DNA of 64,000 nt. It comes from CBFHSF01 sp965661055 (GTDB lineage: Bacteria; Bacteroidota; Bacteroidia; Flavobacteriales; Schleiferiaceae). The notes under the pieces are model-generated. The model did no database searches and was not told the DNA's origin. It worked only from the letters and a program-made list of their open reading frames with translations. The stretch covers positions 62,001-126,000 of the forward strand of contig CBFICS010000001.1 of the NCBI GenBank assembly GCA_965661055.1, given 5' to 3'. A program made the position numbers and the translations under genes. Of the stretch, positions 17,778 to 26,700 are shown piece by piece. Position 1 is the first letter of the stretch. The number at the start of each line of letters is the position of its first letter.

Positions 17778-18608
17778 TTATTCTACGATAAGTTTTACGT
17801 GAGAAACGGAAGTTCCTTGCGAAAACATTACCATGTAAACTCCTTTCGCTAAATTAGAAACGTCTAATCTTCTCCTAAATTCTCCACTAGGTTCAAAACT
17901 AGCGTCGTATGACTTTACCTTTTTCCCGTTAAGGTCAAAAATGGATAGGTAAACCTCACCATTATCAGATAGCTGGCCAGTAATTTCTACAAACTCTGAT
18001 GTTGGGTTAGGAAATAATTTAACGTTTTTGATAGCATTTTCTTCGATGCCAATTGATGATTTTGTCAAAGGAAGGGTCATGGTTTTGATGAAGTCTCCAG
18101 ATGTGTTGCCATTTCCATTCGCAAAGTTTGCCGCAATGTATAAGGTTGCGTTTGCAGGAGCATTTGCCGGTGTTGTCCAAGTAAAAGAATATGATTTCTG
18201 TCCGTTAGATCCTGTTGACCCGTTAAAAGTATGCGAAATAAAATATCCATCAACCACTTTTACATCACTATTGCCAATAGCTACTGTACCAACCTGTCCA
18301 GAAGCATCTTCAATACTGGCGTGTAAACCCATGCGATTCATGGTCGGTGACCCAGCATCTAAATCAATGACAAAAGAGTATGTAGTATTGTCTTCAAACC
18401 CCGTGGAAGGAATGTCATGTCCTACATTAATGGTTTGGCCTGAATTCGTCCCTCCGCTATGACAGCCCGCATTGCTGCAGGTTCCCATAGAAGTAGGAGA
18501 GTCAGAACGACCATTGGTTGGGCCGCTTCTGTAGGTAAAAGCATCGATAGAAAATAAAACAAAAGCAACCGTTAATAACGATCCTGTGAGTAATGTAGTC
18601 TTTTTCAT
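17778..18608 (-). CDS. T9SS-sorted protein with choice-of-anchor V-type domain and CxxxxCH motif
   Basis: 276-aa exported protein. A signal peptide (LLTGSLLTVAFVLFSIDAF) is followed by a cysteine motif TCSNAGCHSGG at about residue 43-53, a beta-rich domain of the choice-of-anchor V type, and a C-terminal T9SS type A sorting domain (KLFPNPTSEFVEI, IFDLNGKKV, LAKGVYMVMF, HVKLIVE). It is therefore expected on the cell surface. Related proteins usually carry CxxCH, a c-type haem motif; here four residues separate the cysteines. Haem binding is possible but not assured. The gene is bounded by a strong terminator downstream; upstream is the divergent gcdH gene. Confidence 0.85.
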   Translation of the reverse strand: MKKTTLLTGSLLTVAFVLFSIDAFTYRSGPTNGRSDSPTSMGTCSNAGCHSGGTNSGQTINVGHDIPSTGFEDNTTYSFVIDLDAGSPTMNRMGLHASIEDASGQVGTVAIGNSDVKVVDGYFISHTFNGSTGSNGQKSYSFTWTTPANAPANATLYIAANFANGNGNTSGDFIKTMTLPLTKSSIGIEENAIKNVKLFPNPTSEFVEITGQLSDNGEVYLSIFDLNGKKVKSYDASFEPSGEFRRRLDVSNLAKGVYMVMFSQGTSVSHVKLIVE

Positions 18609-18684
18609 AAGCTTGTGTATTAATATGATAGCTAGCCAAATTAAGGATTTTTTTAACAGTATTAAATTTGTGGTTTGTTTTCAA

Positions 18685-18692
18685 TAAATTTG
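18685..18692 (+). promoter_or_regulatory. -7 promoter element of gcdH (TAAATTTG)
   Basis: Exact TAnnTTTG, 22 bases before the gcdH ATG. A second exact copy is at 18663-18670, so two start sites are possible. Confidence 0.6.
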
Positions 18693-18714
18693 TCCCAAAC
18701 GCAAAAAGAAAAAC

Positions 18715-19893
18715 ATGGCTACAGATCTTTTCCAAGCACCGGATTATTACAATCTAGACGATCTACTAACGGATGAGCATAAGATGGTTAGAGACGCAAC
18801 CCGCGAATGGGTTAAGCGCGATGTAAGTCCTATCATTGAAGACTATGCACAAAGAGCAGAATTCCCAACTCAATTGGTAAAAGGATTGGGTGAAGTTGGC
18901 GCTTTTGGACCTTATATTCCTCAGGAATATGGCGGCGCTGGATTGGATCATATTTCTTATGGATTAATGATGCAAGAAATTGAAAGAGGTGACAGTGGGG
19001 TTCGCTCTACTTGCTCGGTTCAGTCCTCTTTAGTAATGTATCCTATTTACGCATACGGATCTGAAGAACAAAGACAAAAATACTTACCTAAGCTTGCCAC
19101 CGGTGAGTGGATGGGTTGTTTTGGATTAACCGAGCCGGACCACGGTTCTAATCCTGGTGATATGTTGACGAACTTTAAAGATATGGGTGACCATTATCTT
19201 TTAAATGGATCTAAAACTTGGATTTCAAACGCACCTTTTGCACAAATAGCTGTGGTTTGGGCCAAAGATGAATCTGGTAGAATTCACGGACTAATTGTTG
19301 AACGCGGTATGGAAGGGTTTACCACTCCAGAAATTCACAATAAATGGAGTTTACGTGCATCAGCTACTGGAGAATTGGTTTTTGATAACGTGAAAGTTCC
19401 AAAGGAAAACCTATTGCCTAATAAATCTGGTTTAGGTGCACCACTTGGATGCTTAGATTCAGCGAGATTCGGTATTGCATGGGGTGCTATTGGAGCCGCT
19501 ATGGACTGTTATGATACCGCTTTGAGATATTCTAAAGAAAGAATTCAATTTGGCAAACCTATTGGAGGATTTCAACTTCAACAAAAGAAGTTGGCTGAGA
19601 TGATTACAGAAATCACAAAAGCTCAAATGTTGACTTGGCGACTTGGTGTATTGAAAAATGAAGGAAGAGCTACTACAGCACAAATTTCTATGGCCAAGAG
19701 AAACAACGTAGACATGGCAATTAACATTGCTAGAGAGGCTAGACAAATGCTAGGAGGAATGGGAATTACTGGTGAATATTCAATCATGAGACATAGCATG
19801 AACTTAGAATCAGTAATTACCTATGAAGGGACTCATGACATTCATTTACTCATTACGGGTATGGATGTAACTGGAATCAGTGCCTTTAGATAA
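18715..19893 (+). CDS. gcdH: Acyl-CoA dehydrogenase, glutaryl-CoA dehydrogenase type
   Basis: FAD enzyme that oxidises and decarboxylates glutaryl-CoA to crotonyl-CoA in lysine/tryptophan breakdown, passing electrons to ETF (etfBA is at 55.5-57.3 kb). Family blocks: GCFGLTEPDHGSNPGDM, KTWISNAPFAQIAVVWA, LDSARFGIAWGAIGAAM, RIQFGKPIGGFQLQQKKLA, and near the C-terminus the catalytic glutamate in ITYEGTHDIH. The YEGTHDIH plus the EPDHGSNP block match glutaryl-CoA dehydrogenases better than other acyl-CoA dehydrogenases. 392 aa is standard. Monocistronic, ending at a bidirectional terminator. Confidence 0.88.
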   Translation: MATDLFQAPDYYNLDDLLTDEHKMVRDATREWVKRDVSPIIEDYAQRAEFPTQLVKGLGEVGAFGPYIPQEYGGAGLDHISYGLMMQEIERGDSGVRSTCSVQSSLVMYPIYAYGSEEQRQKYLPKLATGEWMGCFGLTEPDHGSNPGDMLTNFKDMGDHYLLNGSKTWISNAPFAQIAVVWAKDESGRIHGLIVERGMEGFTTPEIHNKWSLRASATGELVFDNVKVPKENLLPNKSGLGAPLGCLDSARFGIAWGAIGAAMDCYDTALRYSKERIQFGKPIGGFQLQQKKLAEMITEITKAQMLTWRLGVLKNEGRATTAQISMAKRNNVDMAINIAREARQMLGGMGITGEYSIMRHSMNLESVITYEGTHDIHLLITGMDVTGISAFR

Positions 19894-19913
19894 TTGAAAA
19901 ATCGTTTTTTAAT

Positions 19914-19945
19914 AAAAAGAGCTCAGCAATTGCTGAGCTCTTTTT
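19914..19945. terminator. Bidirectional terminator between gcdH and the DUF962 gene
   Basis: Perfect inverted repeat, 14-bp arms around AATT: AAAAAGAGCTCAGC / GCTGAGCTCTTTTT. It overlaps the stop codon of the minus-strand gene. Confidence 0.9.
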
Positions 19946-20258
19946 ATTTTGGGTCAATGCTTTCTTTTCCCCTTATTATGTCATAGAATAGAATAAAGTC
20001 TGATGCGAGACTATAGAGGGGGTATTGAAAAGTGGCAGGTTTATTCTTTTCAAAGAAAAAGTGGCCTACCCACGCAAATCCATATCCCACCAGCGGAGTA
20101 CAGATCAAGTAAAGCCAGTTTCGAGTAATTGCAAAAAACAAAACCAATAGAACTACTCCCAACGTTCCTATAAAATGTAAGCTACGGTTTATTTTATTAT
20201 TGTGTTCTTCAAGATAGAATTTGTAGAACTCTTTTAAGGTTTCATACTTTTTTTCCAT
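19944..20258 (-). CDS. DUF962 / Mpo1-like small membrane protein
   Basis: 104-aa protein of the Mpo1/YGL010w family (DUF962). Expected motifs are present: YLEEHNNKINRSLHFIGT with the conserved E-H and N-R-x-x-H-F-x-G-T, then GHFFFEKNKPATFQYP and SLASDF. Two to three hydrophobic segments. The yeast relative Mpo1 is an iron dioxygenase in fatty-acid alpha-oxidation of phytosphingosine; the histidines needed for that are seen here, so a lipid oxygenase role is possible but inferred. It follows the M20 peptidase gene by 22 bases and is probably its operon partner. Confidence 0.82.
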   Translation of the reverse strand: MEKKYETLKEFYKFYLEEHNNKINRSLHFIGTLGVVLLVLFFAITRNWLYLICTPLVGYGFAWVGHFFFEKNKPATFQYPLYSLASDFILFYDIIRGKESIDPK

Positions 20259-20280
20259 TTAAATAAGATATAGAATATCC

Positions 20281-21741
20281 CTAATCAAAACAAGAGCGAA
20301 TTAGGATTCGCTCATAACACTGACAAGCAAGGTTGATATCATTGAGGTAAATTCTTTCATTTATACCATGCAACCTTTTGGTGTCTTCAGATTTTAGGGG
20401 GACAGGCAAAAAGCGATAAACGTTTGGGGTGACCTTTGAGAAATGCCTTCCGTCTGTGGCGCCAACCGTTAAATAAGGTGTAATGTATGTGTTGGGGTAA
20501 GTTTCTCTAATTGACTTTCCTATGTTTTCAAAATGAGAATTTGAATAATCAGCAGTACCTTCGGGTAGGTTAAAGTTTTCTTCTTTGGTTATTTCAATTC
20601 TTTCATCTTGAATGGTGGTTCTTAAATAAGACTCTATTTCATCAATAGAGGTCCCGGGTAGAATTCTAAAATTAAAAGTAGCCTCCGCGTAGTTAGGAAT
20701 AATATTGTCTTTTATACCTCCTCGAAAAATAGTAGGTGCAATGGTTGTGTGAATTAAGGCTCTTCCGGCCGAGGTTTTATCGTAGGCAGACTCAATAAGT
20801 CCACCGAAAATATTTGGATGAGCAAATGCCATTCTTTGAACAAAGGGCAAATGAGGTCCTAGATGGTCCATAAATCCCAAAATGGGACTTGTAAACCTTG
20901 CTGGCAAAGGGTTTTCTTGAACTCGTTCAATGGCCGAAGACAAAAGAGTGATAGCATTTTCTGCCTCAGGCATTGATGAGTGCCCTCCAGGGTATCGAAC
21001 CGAGATTTTAAAGGAGGTGTACCCTTTTTCTGCAATGCCAATAAGGGCAACACGACCTTCAATTCCTGGGACAATATTTTCAGCTAGAATTCCCCCTTCA
21101 TCCATCACAAACTCTAAGGGGAGTTGGTTGTCATAAAAGTAATTGGCGACAGAAAGAGCACCAAGGTTTCCGCCGATTTCTTCATCTTGTCCAAAGGCCA
21201 AGTAAAATGATCTATTGACTTTTCTTCCGGAAGATAAAAGGTGTTCCGTGGCTTCTAAAAGTCCAATTACACCAAGTTTGTCGTCTAAGGTTCCTCTCCC
21301 GTAAAGGGAGTCATTCTGAATTTGGGCCTTAAAGGGAGGCTTGTTCCATTGACTTAAGGTGTTTGAGGGAACGGGCACTACATCCATGTGCCCCATAAAC
21401 AATGCGGGTTTTAATTCTGTTTGGGTCCCTGAAATTTTTATCAGAACGGTAGACGTACCAAAGGTGTCGATTACATTTTCAAAAGTAAGCGGGTAGTTTT
21501 CTGATAAGAAAGTTAAAAATCCCGCGAAAGCGGAAGTATCAAGCATTTCTGGTTTATGAGAAATGGTTCTATAGGTGAGAGCCTCGCCTAAATGTTCTTG
21601 TGCCAGGGAGTATTTTCCAACCGGTTGCCCAGAGGAAGAGTCGTACCTAGGTTGCAAGTCGTTTACCGAAAAAGTGGTAATCACCAAATAGACTATGGCG
21701 ACCAAAAGAAGCATGATTATTAAGAGAAAAGCCTTTTTCAT
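20281..21741 (-). CDS. M20 family metallopeptidase (carboxypeptidase S/PM20D1-like)
   Basis: 486-aa zinc hydrolase with an N-terminal membrane anchor (FLLIIMLLLVAIVYLVITTF), so probably facing the periplasm. Metal-site motifs in order: FMGHMDVVPV, YGRGTLDDKLG and GQDEEIGG (catalytic E and metal E), then GGHSSMPEA at the dimerisation domain and a C-terminal histidine in KRLHGINER. The long form with a C-terminal LHGINER motif resembles the carboxypeptidase S / PM20D1 branch. Substrate unknown, probably an N-acyl amino acid or dipeptide. A repeat copy encodes S-A-F-A-G. Confidence 0.87.
   Translation of the reverse strand: MKKAFLLIIMLLLVAIVYLVITTFSVNDLQPRYDSSSGQPVGKYSLAQEHLGEALTYRTISHKPEMLDTSAFAGFLTFLSENYPLTFENVIDTFGTSTVLIKISGTQTELKPALFMGHMDVVPVPSNTLSQWNKPPFKAQIQNDSLYGRGTLDDKLGVIGLLEATEHLLSSGRKVNRSFYLAFGQDEEIGGNLGALSVANYFYDNQLPLEFVMDEGGILAENIVPGIEGRVALIGIAEKGYTSFKISVRYPGGHSSMPEAENAITLLSSAIERVQENPLPARFTSPILGFMDHLGPHLPFVQRMAFAHPNIFGGLIESAYDKTSAGRALIHTTIAPTIFRGGIKDNIIPNYAEATFNFRILPGTSIDEIESYLRTTIQDERIEITKEENFNLPEGTADYSNSHFENIGKSIRETYPNTYITPYLTVGATDGRHFSKVTPNVYRFLPVPLKSEDTKRLHGINERIYLNDINLACQCYERILIRSCFD
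21520..21535. repeat. GC-rich intragenic palindromic repeat, copy 3 (in M20 peptidase gene)
   Basis: TCCCGCGAAAGCGGAA; exact 14-base core on the minus strand, read as S-A-F-A-G. Confidence 0.75.
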
Positions 21742-21755
21742 AGATTAGGTTTTCT

Positions 21756-21763
21756 CAAATATA
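21756..21763 (-). promoter_or_regulatory. -7 promoter element of the M20 peptidase gene (TATATTTG)
   Basis: Exact TAnnTTTG on the minus strand, 14 bases before the ATG at 21741. Confidence 0.6.
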
Positions 21764-21769
21764 ACCATC

Positions 21770-23011
21770 CTATTTCATATTTATTGAAGTTTCCAGGTCT
21801 TCAATAAAAGGTTTTAAGGCATCAACGGTTACGTGATCCATAATTACAATTTTATACCAATTTGGATTTTCGCCGTGAGAGTCAGGCACAAGACCGAATT
21901 TTTTGACCAATTCAAAAGGTATTTTATCAGACTTCATGGTCAAAATGTTTGAGCCTTCGGTACGGTAATACTCTATTCCCAATCGATTTAATTGTCTTTG
22001 AAGCCAGTCGCCTCTGTAGCCCAGCAAGTGAATTTTTTCGTGCCAACCGTTTGGACCATACGTTTGAAGAATCATCCAAACACTTATTGCGTTTGCCCCA
22101 GATCTACTCCCCGAAAGGGTTACGTCTAGCCCTTGTACATATTTAGCTTCGTTGGTGTACACATTGTGGATAAGGCCTTTTTTAACCAGGAAAATTCCCG
22201 TTCCGTAAGGGGCTTGCACCATCTTGTGAGCGTCTAAGGTTACTGAAGAAACATGCGGATTGGCAAAGGTAAGCGACTTGTCTTCGCTAATGAAAGGGAA
22301 GACAAATCCGCCGTAAGCGCCATCAATATGAATTTTAAAATCTATGTCGTTTTTTTTAAAGGTCTCAACAAAGAGCTTTACAGAATCTACCGAGCCGAAC
22401 ATGGTAGTCATCATATTTGCTACGGCAATTACATGGGTAATTCCTCGGTCTGCAAAAGACTTTACTTTTTGATCAAGGTCGGCAGGATCTATCTGTCTAG
22501 TTTCGTGGTTAACTTTTACTTGGCTTAGAGCAACCCCTAAAAGGTTTGCCGCCTTATTCATTGAGTAATGGCTGTCTTCAGAGCAAATTAGTCCAATTTG
22601 GTGCGCTTCAACACCCTTTTGGTTTTTATAGTAGTTTCTGTAAACCCAAATGGCTTGGATGTTTGCCTCTGTACCTCCGGCAGCAATGTAGCCATCTTGC
22701 TCATTTGCAGGTCCTCCTAATATATCTTCTGCGCAAATTCTAATTACTTCATTTTCTATGGCATGAGTGCCTTCGAAAAACGATTCGCTTTCTCCAATAG
22801 TATGACAGCCGATATGGTTAGGGTTTTGCACCAATGAAGATAAAAATGGTGCGTCTTTTAATACCATAGGGTCTGTATAGAAAACATTACTGTCTAGATG
22901 AGAGCCTGGAATTCCTAGTGGTACCCTAGTTTTATAGTCAATGTTGTTTTTTAGGGCGCCAAAGATTCTCTCCTTAATTTCTTCCGTGGTAAGTTTTTTC
23001 CAGATACTCAT
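21770..23011 (-). CDS. Group II pyridoxal-phosphate decarboxylase
   Basis: 413-aa PLP enzyme of the glutamate/histidine/aspartate decarboxylase group. Key residues: GGTEANIQA (phosphate binding), H148 in EDSHYS stacking on the cofactor, D230 in HIDGAYGG and the PLP lysine K263 in LDAHKMVQAPYGTG. The chain is closer in length to histidine decarboxylase or archaeal-type tyrosine/aspartate decarboxylases than to the 460-aa GadB. The substrate cannot be read from sequence. It has its own promoter (23026-23033) and no operon partner. Confidence 0.85.
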   Translation of the reverse strand: MSIWKKLTTEEIKERIFGALKNNIDYKTRVPLGIPGSHLDSNVFYTDPMVLKDAPFLSSLVQNPNHIGCHTIGESESFFEGTHAIENEVIRICAEDILGGPANEQDGYIAAGGTEANIQAIWVYRNYYKNQKGVEAHQIGLICSEDSHYSMNKAANLLGVALSQVKVNHETRQIDPADLDQKVKSFADRGITHVIAVANMMTTMFGSVDSVKLFVETFKKNDIDFKIHIDGAYGGFVFPFISEDKSLTFANPHVSSVTLDAHKMVQAPYGTGIFLVKKGLIHNVYTNEAKYVQGLDVTLSGSRSGANAISVWMILQTYGPNGWHEKIHLLGYRGDWLQRQLNRLGIEYYRTEGSNILTMKSDKIPFELVKKFGLVPDSHGENPNWYKIVIMDHVTVDALKPFIEDLETSINMK

Positions 23012-23025
23012 TGCGAAAATTTTTG

Positions 23026-23033
23026 CAAAGGTA
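23026..23033 (-). promoter_or_regulatory. -7 promoter element of the PLP decarboxylase gene (TACCTTTG)
   Basis: Exact TAnnTTTG on the minus strand, 14 bases before the ATG at 23011. Confidence 0.6.
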
Positions 23034-23072
23034 AGGAAAGGAAATTCTTTAAAAGGTGATGTTAATCAGGGT

Positions 23073-23525
23073 TTAGTTGGTAATGCGCAGACGGTTTATG
23101 CCGTCAAATTGGATGTTGTACGTTTTTAGAGCTGGTGCGTTATTTCCTTGAAGAGGGGAGCCATCAAACAAAACCCATTCATTGTCGTCGCAACTACACT
23201 TTATATAAATGTCGTCTATTTCTGTTTTACCACAATCATCATTAAAGTGTATAGGGCAAGCTCTTTCGTATGCAGCAAAATCATTTTGGCTACCTGATCC
23301 ATATCTTCTATAAACAATAATTCCACGATAGCCAGAATTAATATAAACATACCCACCAGGGACATTTAAATCAAAATTAGAAGGGTTGTTTAAGTAGATA
23401 ATTTCTTCAACACCCACATTGGGAATTTGGTATTGGTTGTTATTTTTTGAACATGAGGTTAAGAATGCAACCAACCCTAAGGTTAAACTAAACGTTAAAA
23501 TTATGTTAGAGGTATATAATCGCAT
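23073..23525 (-). CDS. Lipoprotein with degenerate Rieske-like domain
   Basis: 150-aa lipoprotein with lipobox AFLTSC. The rest resembles a Rieske [2Fe-2S] fold: AYERACPIHFNDDC, then IKCSCDDNEWVLFDGSPLQG and PALKTY. In true Rieske proteins the ligands are C-x-H and C-x-x-H; here the second box reads C-S-C-D-D, so the second histidine is missing and a normal cluster is unlikely. Start ATG 23525 is preferred over the longer frame from 23558 because it gives a clean signal peptide (MRLYTSNIILTFSLTLG) and lies behind a promoter. Function unknown; perhaps a structural relic of an electron-transfer protein. Confidence 0.75.
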   Translation of the reverse strand: MRLYTSNIILTFSLTLGLVAFLTSCSKNNNQYQIPNVGVEEIIYLNNPSNFDLNVPGGYVYINSGYRGIIVYRRYGSGSQNDFAAYERACPIHFNDDCGKTEIDDIYIKCSCDDNEWVLFDGSPLQGNNAPALKTYNIQFDGINRLRITN

Positions 23526-23545
23526 AAAGGGTCTTCTTAAGAGAA

Positions 23546-23553
23546 CAAAAGTA
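23546..23553 (-). promoter_or_regulatory. -7 promoter element of the Rieske-like lipoprotein gene (TACTTTTG)
   Basis: Exact TAnnTTTG on the minus strand, 20 bases before the ATG at 23525; supports that start. Confidence 0.58.
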
Positions 23554-23659
23554 CTCAATATGGGTTGCTTAACGTATATATTAACAAAAAATTGTGAATA
23601 TTATAAAAAGTAATCCTTTGAAATACAGATTATTGAGTTTATTTACTGTATTTTGTTGC

Positions 23660-23689
23660 TTTGTTCAACTTGTGTAAGCACTACATTTG
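23660..23689 (+). promoter_or_regulatory. Full Bacteroidota promoter of the TonB receptor/surface protein operon
   Basis: TTTG at 23660-23663, an 18-base spacer, then exact TACATTTG at 23682-23689. This is the best complete -33/-7 match in the window and predicts a leader of about 50 bases before the ATG at 23745. Confidence 0.7.
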
Positions 23690-23744
23690 TTGTTATATTT
23701 ACGACCTTATAAAAAATTGAGAAAAATTTAATCGCTTTCATCCT

Positions 23745-26700
23745 ATGGTTAAAAGAATACTAACACTTCTCTTGTTTGTGGTTACCACCGCCGCTTTCGC
23801 GCAGACAGGATCTGTGACAGGGAAGGTAACCGAAGCTGCTTCAGGTGAGCCTGTGTTGTTTACTTCAGTGGTTGCATCCCAAGGTGGAGAACCTGTTGCT
23901 GCAGGCCAAACTGATGTAAATGGTAACTATGTGATTTCACCATTAAATCCCGGTGACTATACTATTGAAGTAAGAGGTGTTCTCGGCAAGCAGGATTATG
24001 TTCTTACTGGAGTTAGGGTTGCTGCCAACAGGCCAGTAACCATTAATGTTTCCATGAAGGACAAGTCAGAACAATTAACAGAAGTAACTTTAACTTGGGA
24101 TAAACCACTAATTGAAACGGGTCAGACTTCTGAGATTAGAACTCAAGCCGAAATTAAAAACCTACCCATTAGGAATCAATCACAGTTGGCAGCTACCGTA
24201 GGTGGGGTAACTGCTCAAAATGACGGTTCTGGAAACATCAACGTTAGGGGAGCGAGGTCTTCTACAAACGTTCAAATTGTGGATGGTATCAGAATTAGAG
24301 GTAACGTAAACATTCCTAGAGATGCGATTCAGCAAATGGAGGTAATTACCGGTGGTTTGCCTGCAATGTTTGGTGATGCAACTGGGGGTATTATTAACAC
24401 AACTACAAGAGGTCCTTCTCCAAAGTATTTTGGATCTATGGAACTTTTGAGTTCATCTCCTTTTAACAACTATCACTACAACCTTGTTAACATGACCTTA
24501 GGGGGTCCTATTTACAAGAAGAAAAGAGAAGGAATGTCTGATAAGACTATTGTTGGTTTCTTATTCTCTGGAGATGTTCAGTATGAAAATGATCCAAGAC
24601 CAGTAATCTTACCAGTTTACAAAGCAAAAGATGGCGTTTTAGCAGATCTTGAGAGCAAGCCCGTTCAGGCATCAGCTTCTGGTCAAGGGGTTATTCCTTC
24701 AGCCTCTTTCTTAAGAGAAGATCAATTAGAAACTACAGATGCTAGGTTAAACGTTGATAGAATTCAAGTTAGATTAAACGGTAACATTACCGTTCAAACA
24801 GGAGACAGAAGTTCACTTTCTTTTAGAGGTACCTACAACTACTTCAACGGAAATAACTTTAGTTATTCAAACTCCTTATTAAACTACAATAACAATTCTC
24901 AATCCAAGAGAAATGAGTGGATTGCCTCTGTGAGGTTCCAACAATCTTTTGGTCCAAGTAATCCGGAAGAAGCAAAAGATTCATGGATTCAAAATGCTTT
25001 CTACACCATTCAGGCAGATTACCAAAGAAACCAAGGGTCAACCTTTGATCCTCGTTTTGGAGAAGATATTTTCAAGTATGGTCACTTAGGTAAATTTGAA
25101 ACTAAGAAAGCCAATTCTTATACATTGGGTCAGTCTGAGGTTATTACAGACCCTAATGATCCAAACTACGGAAGACAGTTAAACGGTTGGATTCACAACG
25201 GATTTTCTGATACTGCAGTTCTTTACACTCCAGGACCAAACAATCCAATTCTTTCTAACTACACTTCTGAATACCACCGCCTAGTAAACAACGGAACGTT
25301 GAATAACAATACGAATAGTATTAGTGATATTCGTTCTGGTCAAGCCCTCGTAAATGGTGATCAACCCTCTTCTGTTTATGGTCTTTGGGGTAATGTTGGA
25401 GCTGTTCAGTCAGCCTATAGCAAATTCAGAAACTCTCAATTTAGAGTAACTGCCAATACCAACTTAACCGTTAAGGGTCACCAATTAAGAGCTGGATTTG
25501 AGTTTGAGCAGCGAATTGACAGAGGATATTCATTTGGAGCAACCGGTATTTGGAATCAAATGCGTCAGCTTCAAAACTTCCACATTGAGCAGCTTGACTT
25601 AAACAATCCAATGCCTGTTTATGATGCTTTTGGAGTATATCAAGATACAGTAAACTACAGCCGTTCTTTTGATGGTTCGGTTCCAAGAACCTTTGATAGA
25701 AATGTTAGAAAAAAGCTAGGAATTGATCCAAACGGTCTTGATGTAATAGACATTGACTCTTACGATCCTGATTTCTTTAGCTTAGACATGTTCTCTGCTG
25801 ATGAATTGTTAAACGTTGGTGCTACTCAATATGTAGGCTATAACGGATTTGACTACCAAGGAAACATTTTAAACTCACGTCCTGGTTTAGAGGATTTCTT
25901 TACTGCTGATGAAAATGGAGTTTATAACCGTTCAATCGGAGCCTTTGAGCCTATTTACATGGCTGGATATATTCAAGATCAATTTACTTTCCAAGATTTA
26001 TTCTTCAATGTGGGTTTAAGGGTAGATAGATTTGACGCTAACCAATCTATTCTTAAAGATCCATTTTTGTTATACCCAGCCTTTACAGTGGGTGAGAAGA
26101 GAGGTGAATTTTCTGGAATTCCTTCAAACATTGGTGATGATTACGTAATTTATGTTGATGATGCCTCTTCAAACAATCCTAACATTGTTGGTTACCGTGA
26201 CGGAAACACTTGGTACAACTCACAAGGTGAGGTTGAAGCGAGTTTCAAAGCCATTGAAGACGTTTCAAAAGGAGGTATTCAACCCTACTTAAAAAACGGA
26301 ACAGGAGCTAAGTTAGAGTCTACTTACAACGAGTCGTTCAATGACTACTCTCCACAAGTTACCGTTTCTCCACGTGTGTCCTTCCAGTTCCCAATTTCTG
26401 AGGAAGCTGAATTCTTTGAACACTATGACTTATTAGTGCAACGTCCTGATCCAGGATTTAACAGAATGGACCCAGTGTCTTTCTTATTACTTGAGAATGG
26501 TGTTGGAGGTACTTTGTCAAATCCAGATCTACGTCCTATTAAGACTACAGATTACGAACTTGGATTCCGTCAAAAACTAAATGATAATTCAGCGTTAAAA
26601 ATCACCTCTTTCTATAGAGAGATGAGAGATATGACTCAGATTGTTGGTTTATATGGTGCGTATCCTGTTTCTTACCTTTCTTATGGTAACCAAGATTATG

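Noticed and set aside
18028..18462. 144-codon plus-strand frame inside the T9SS-sorted protein gene
   Set aside because: Antisense shadow; the minus-strand gene has a signal peptide and sorting domain.
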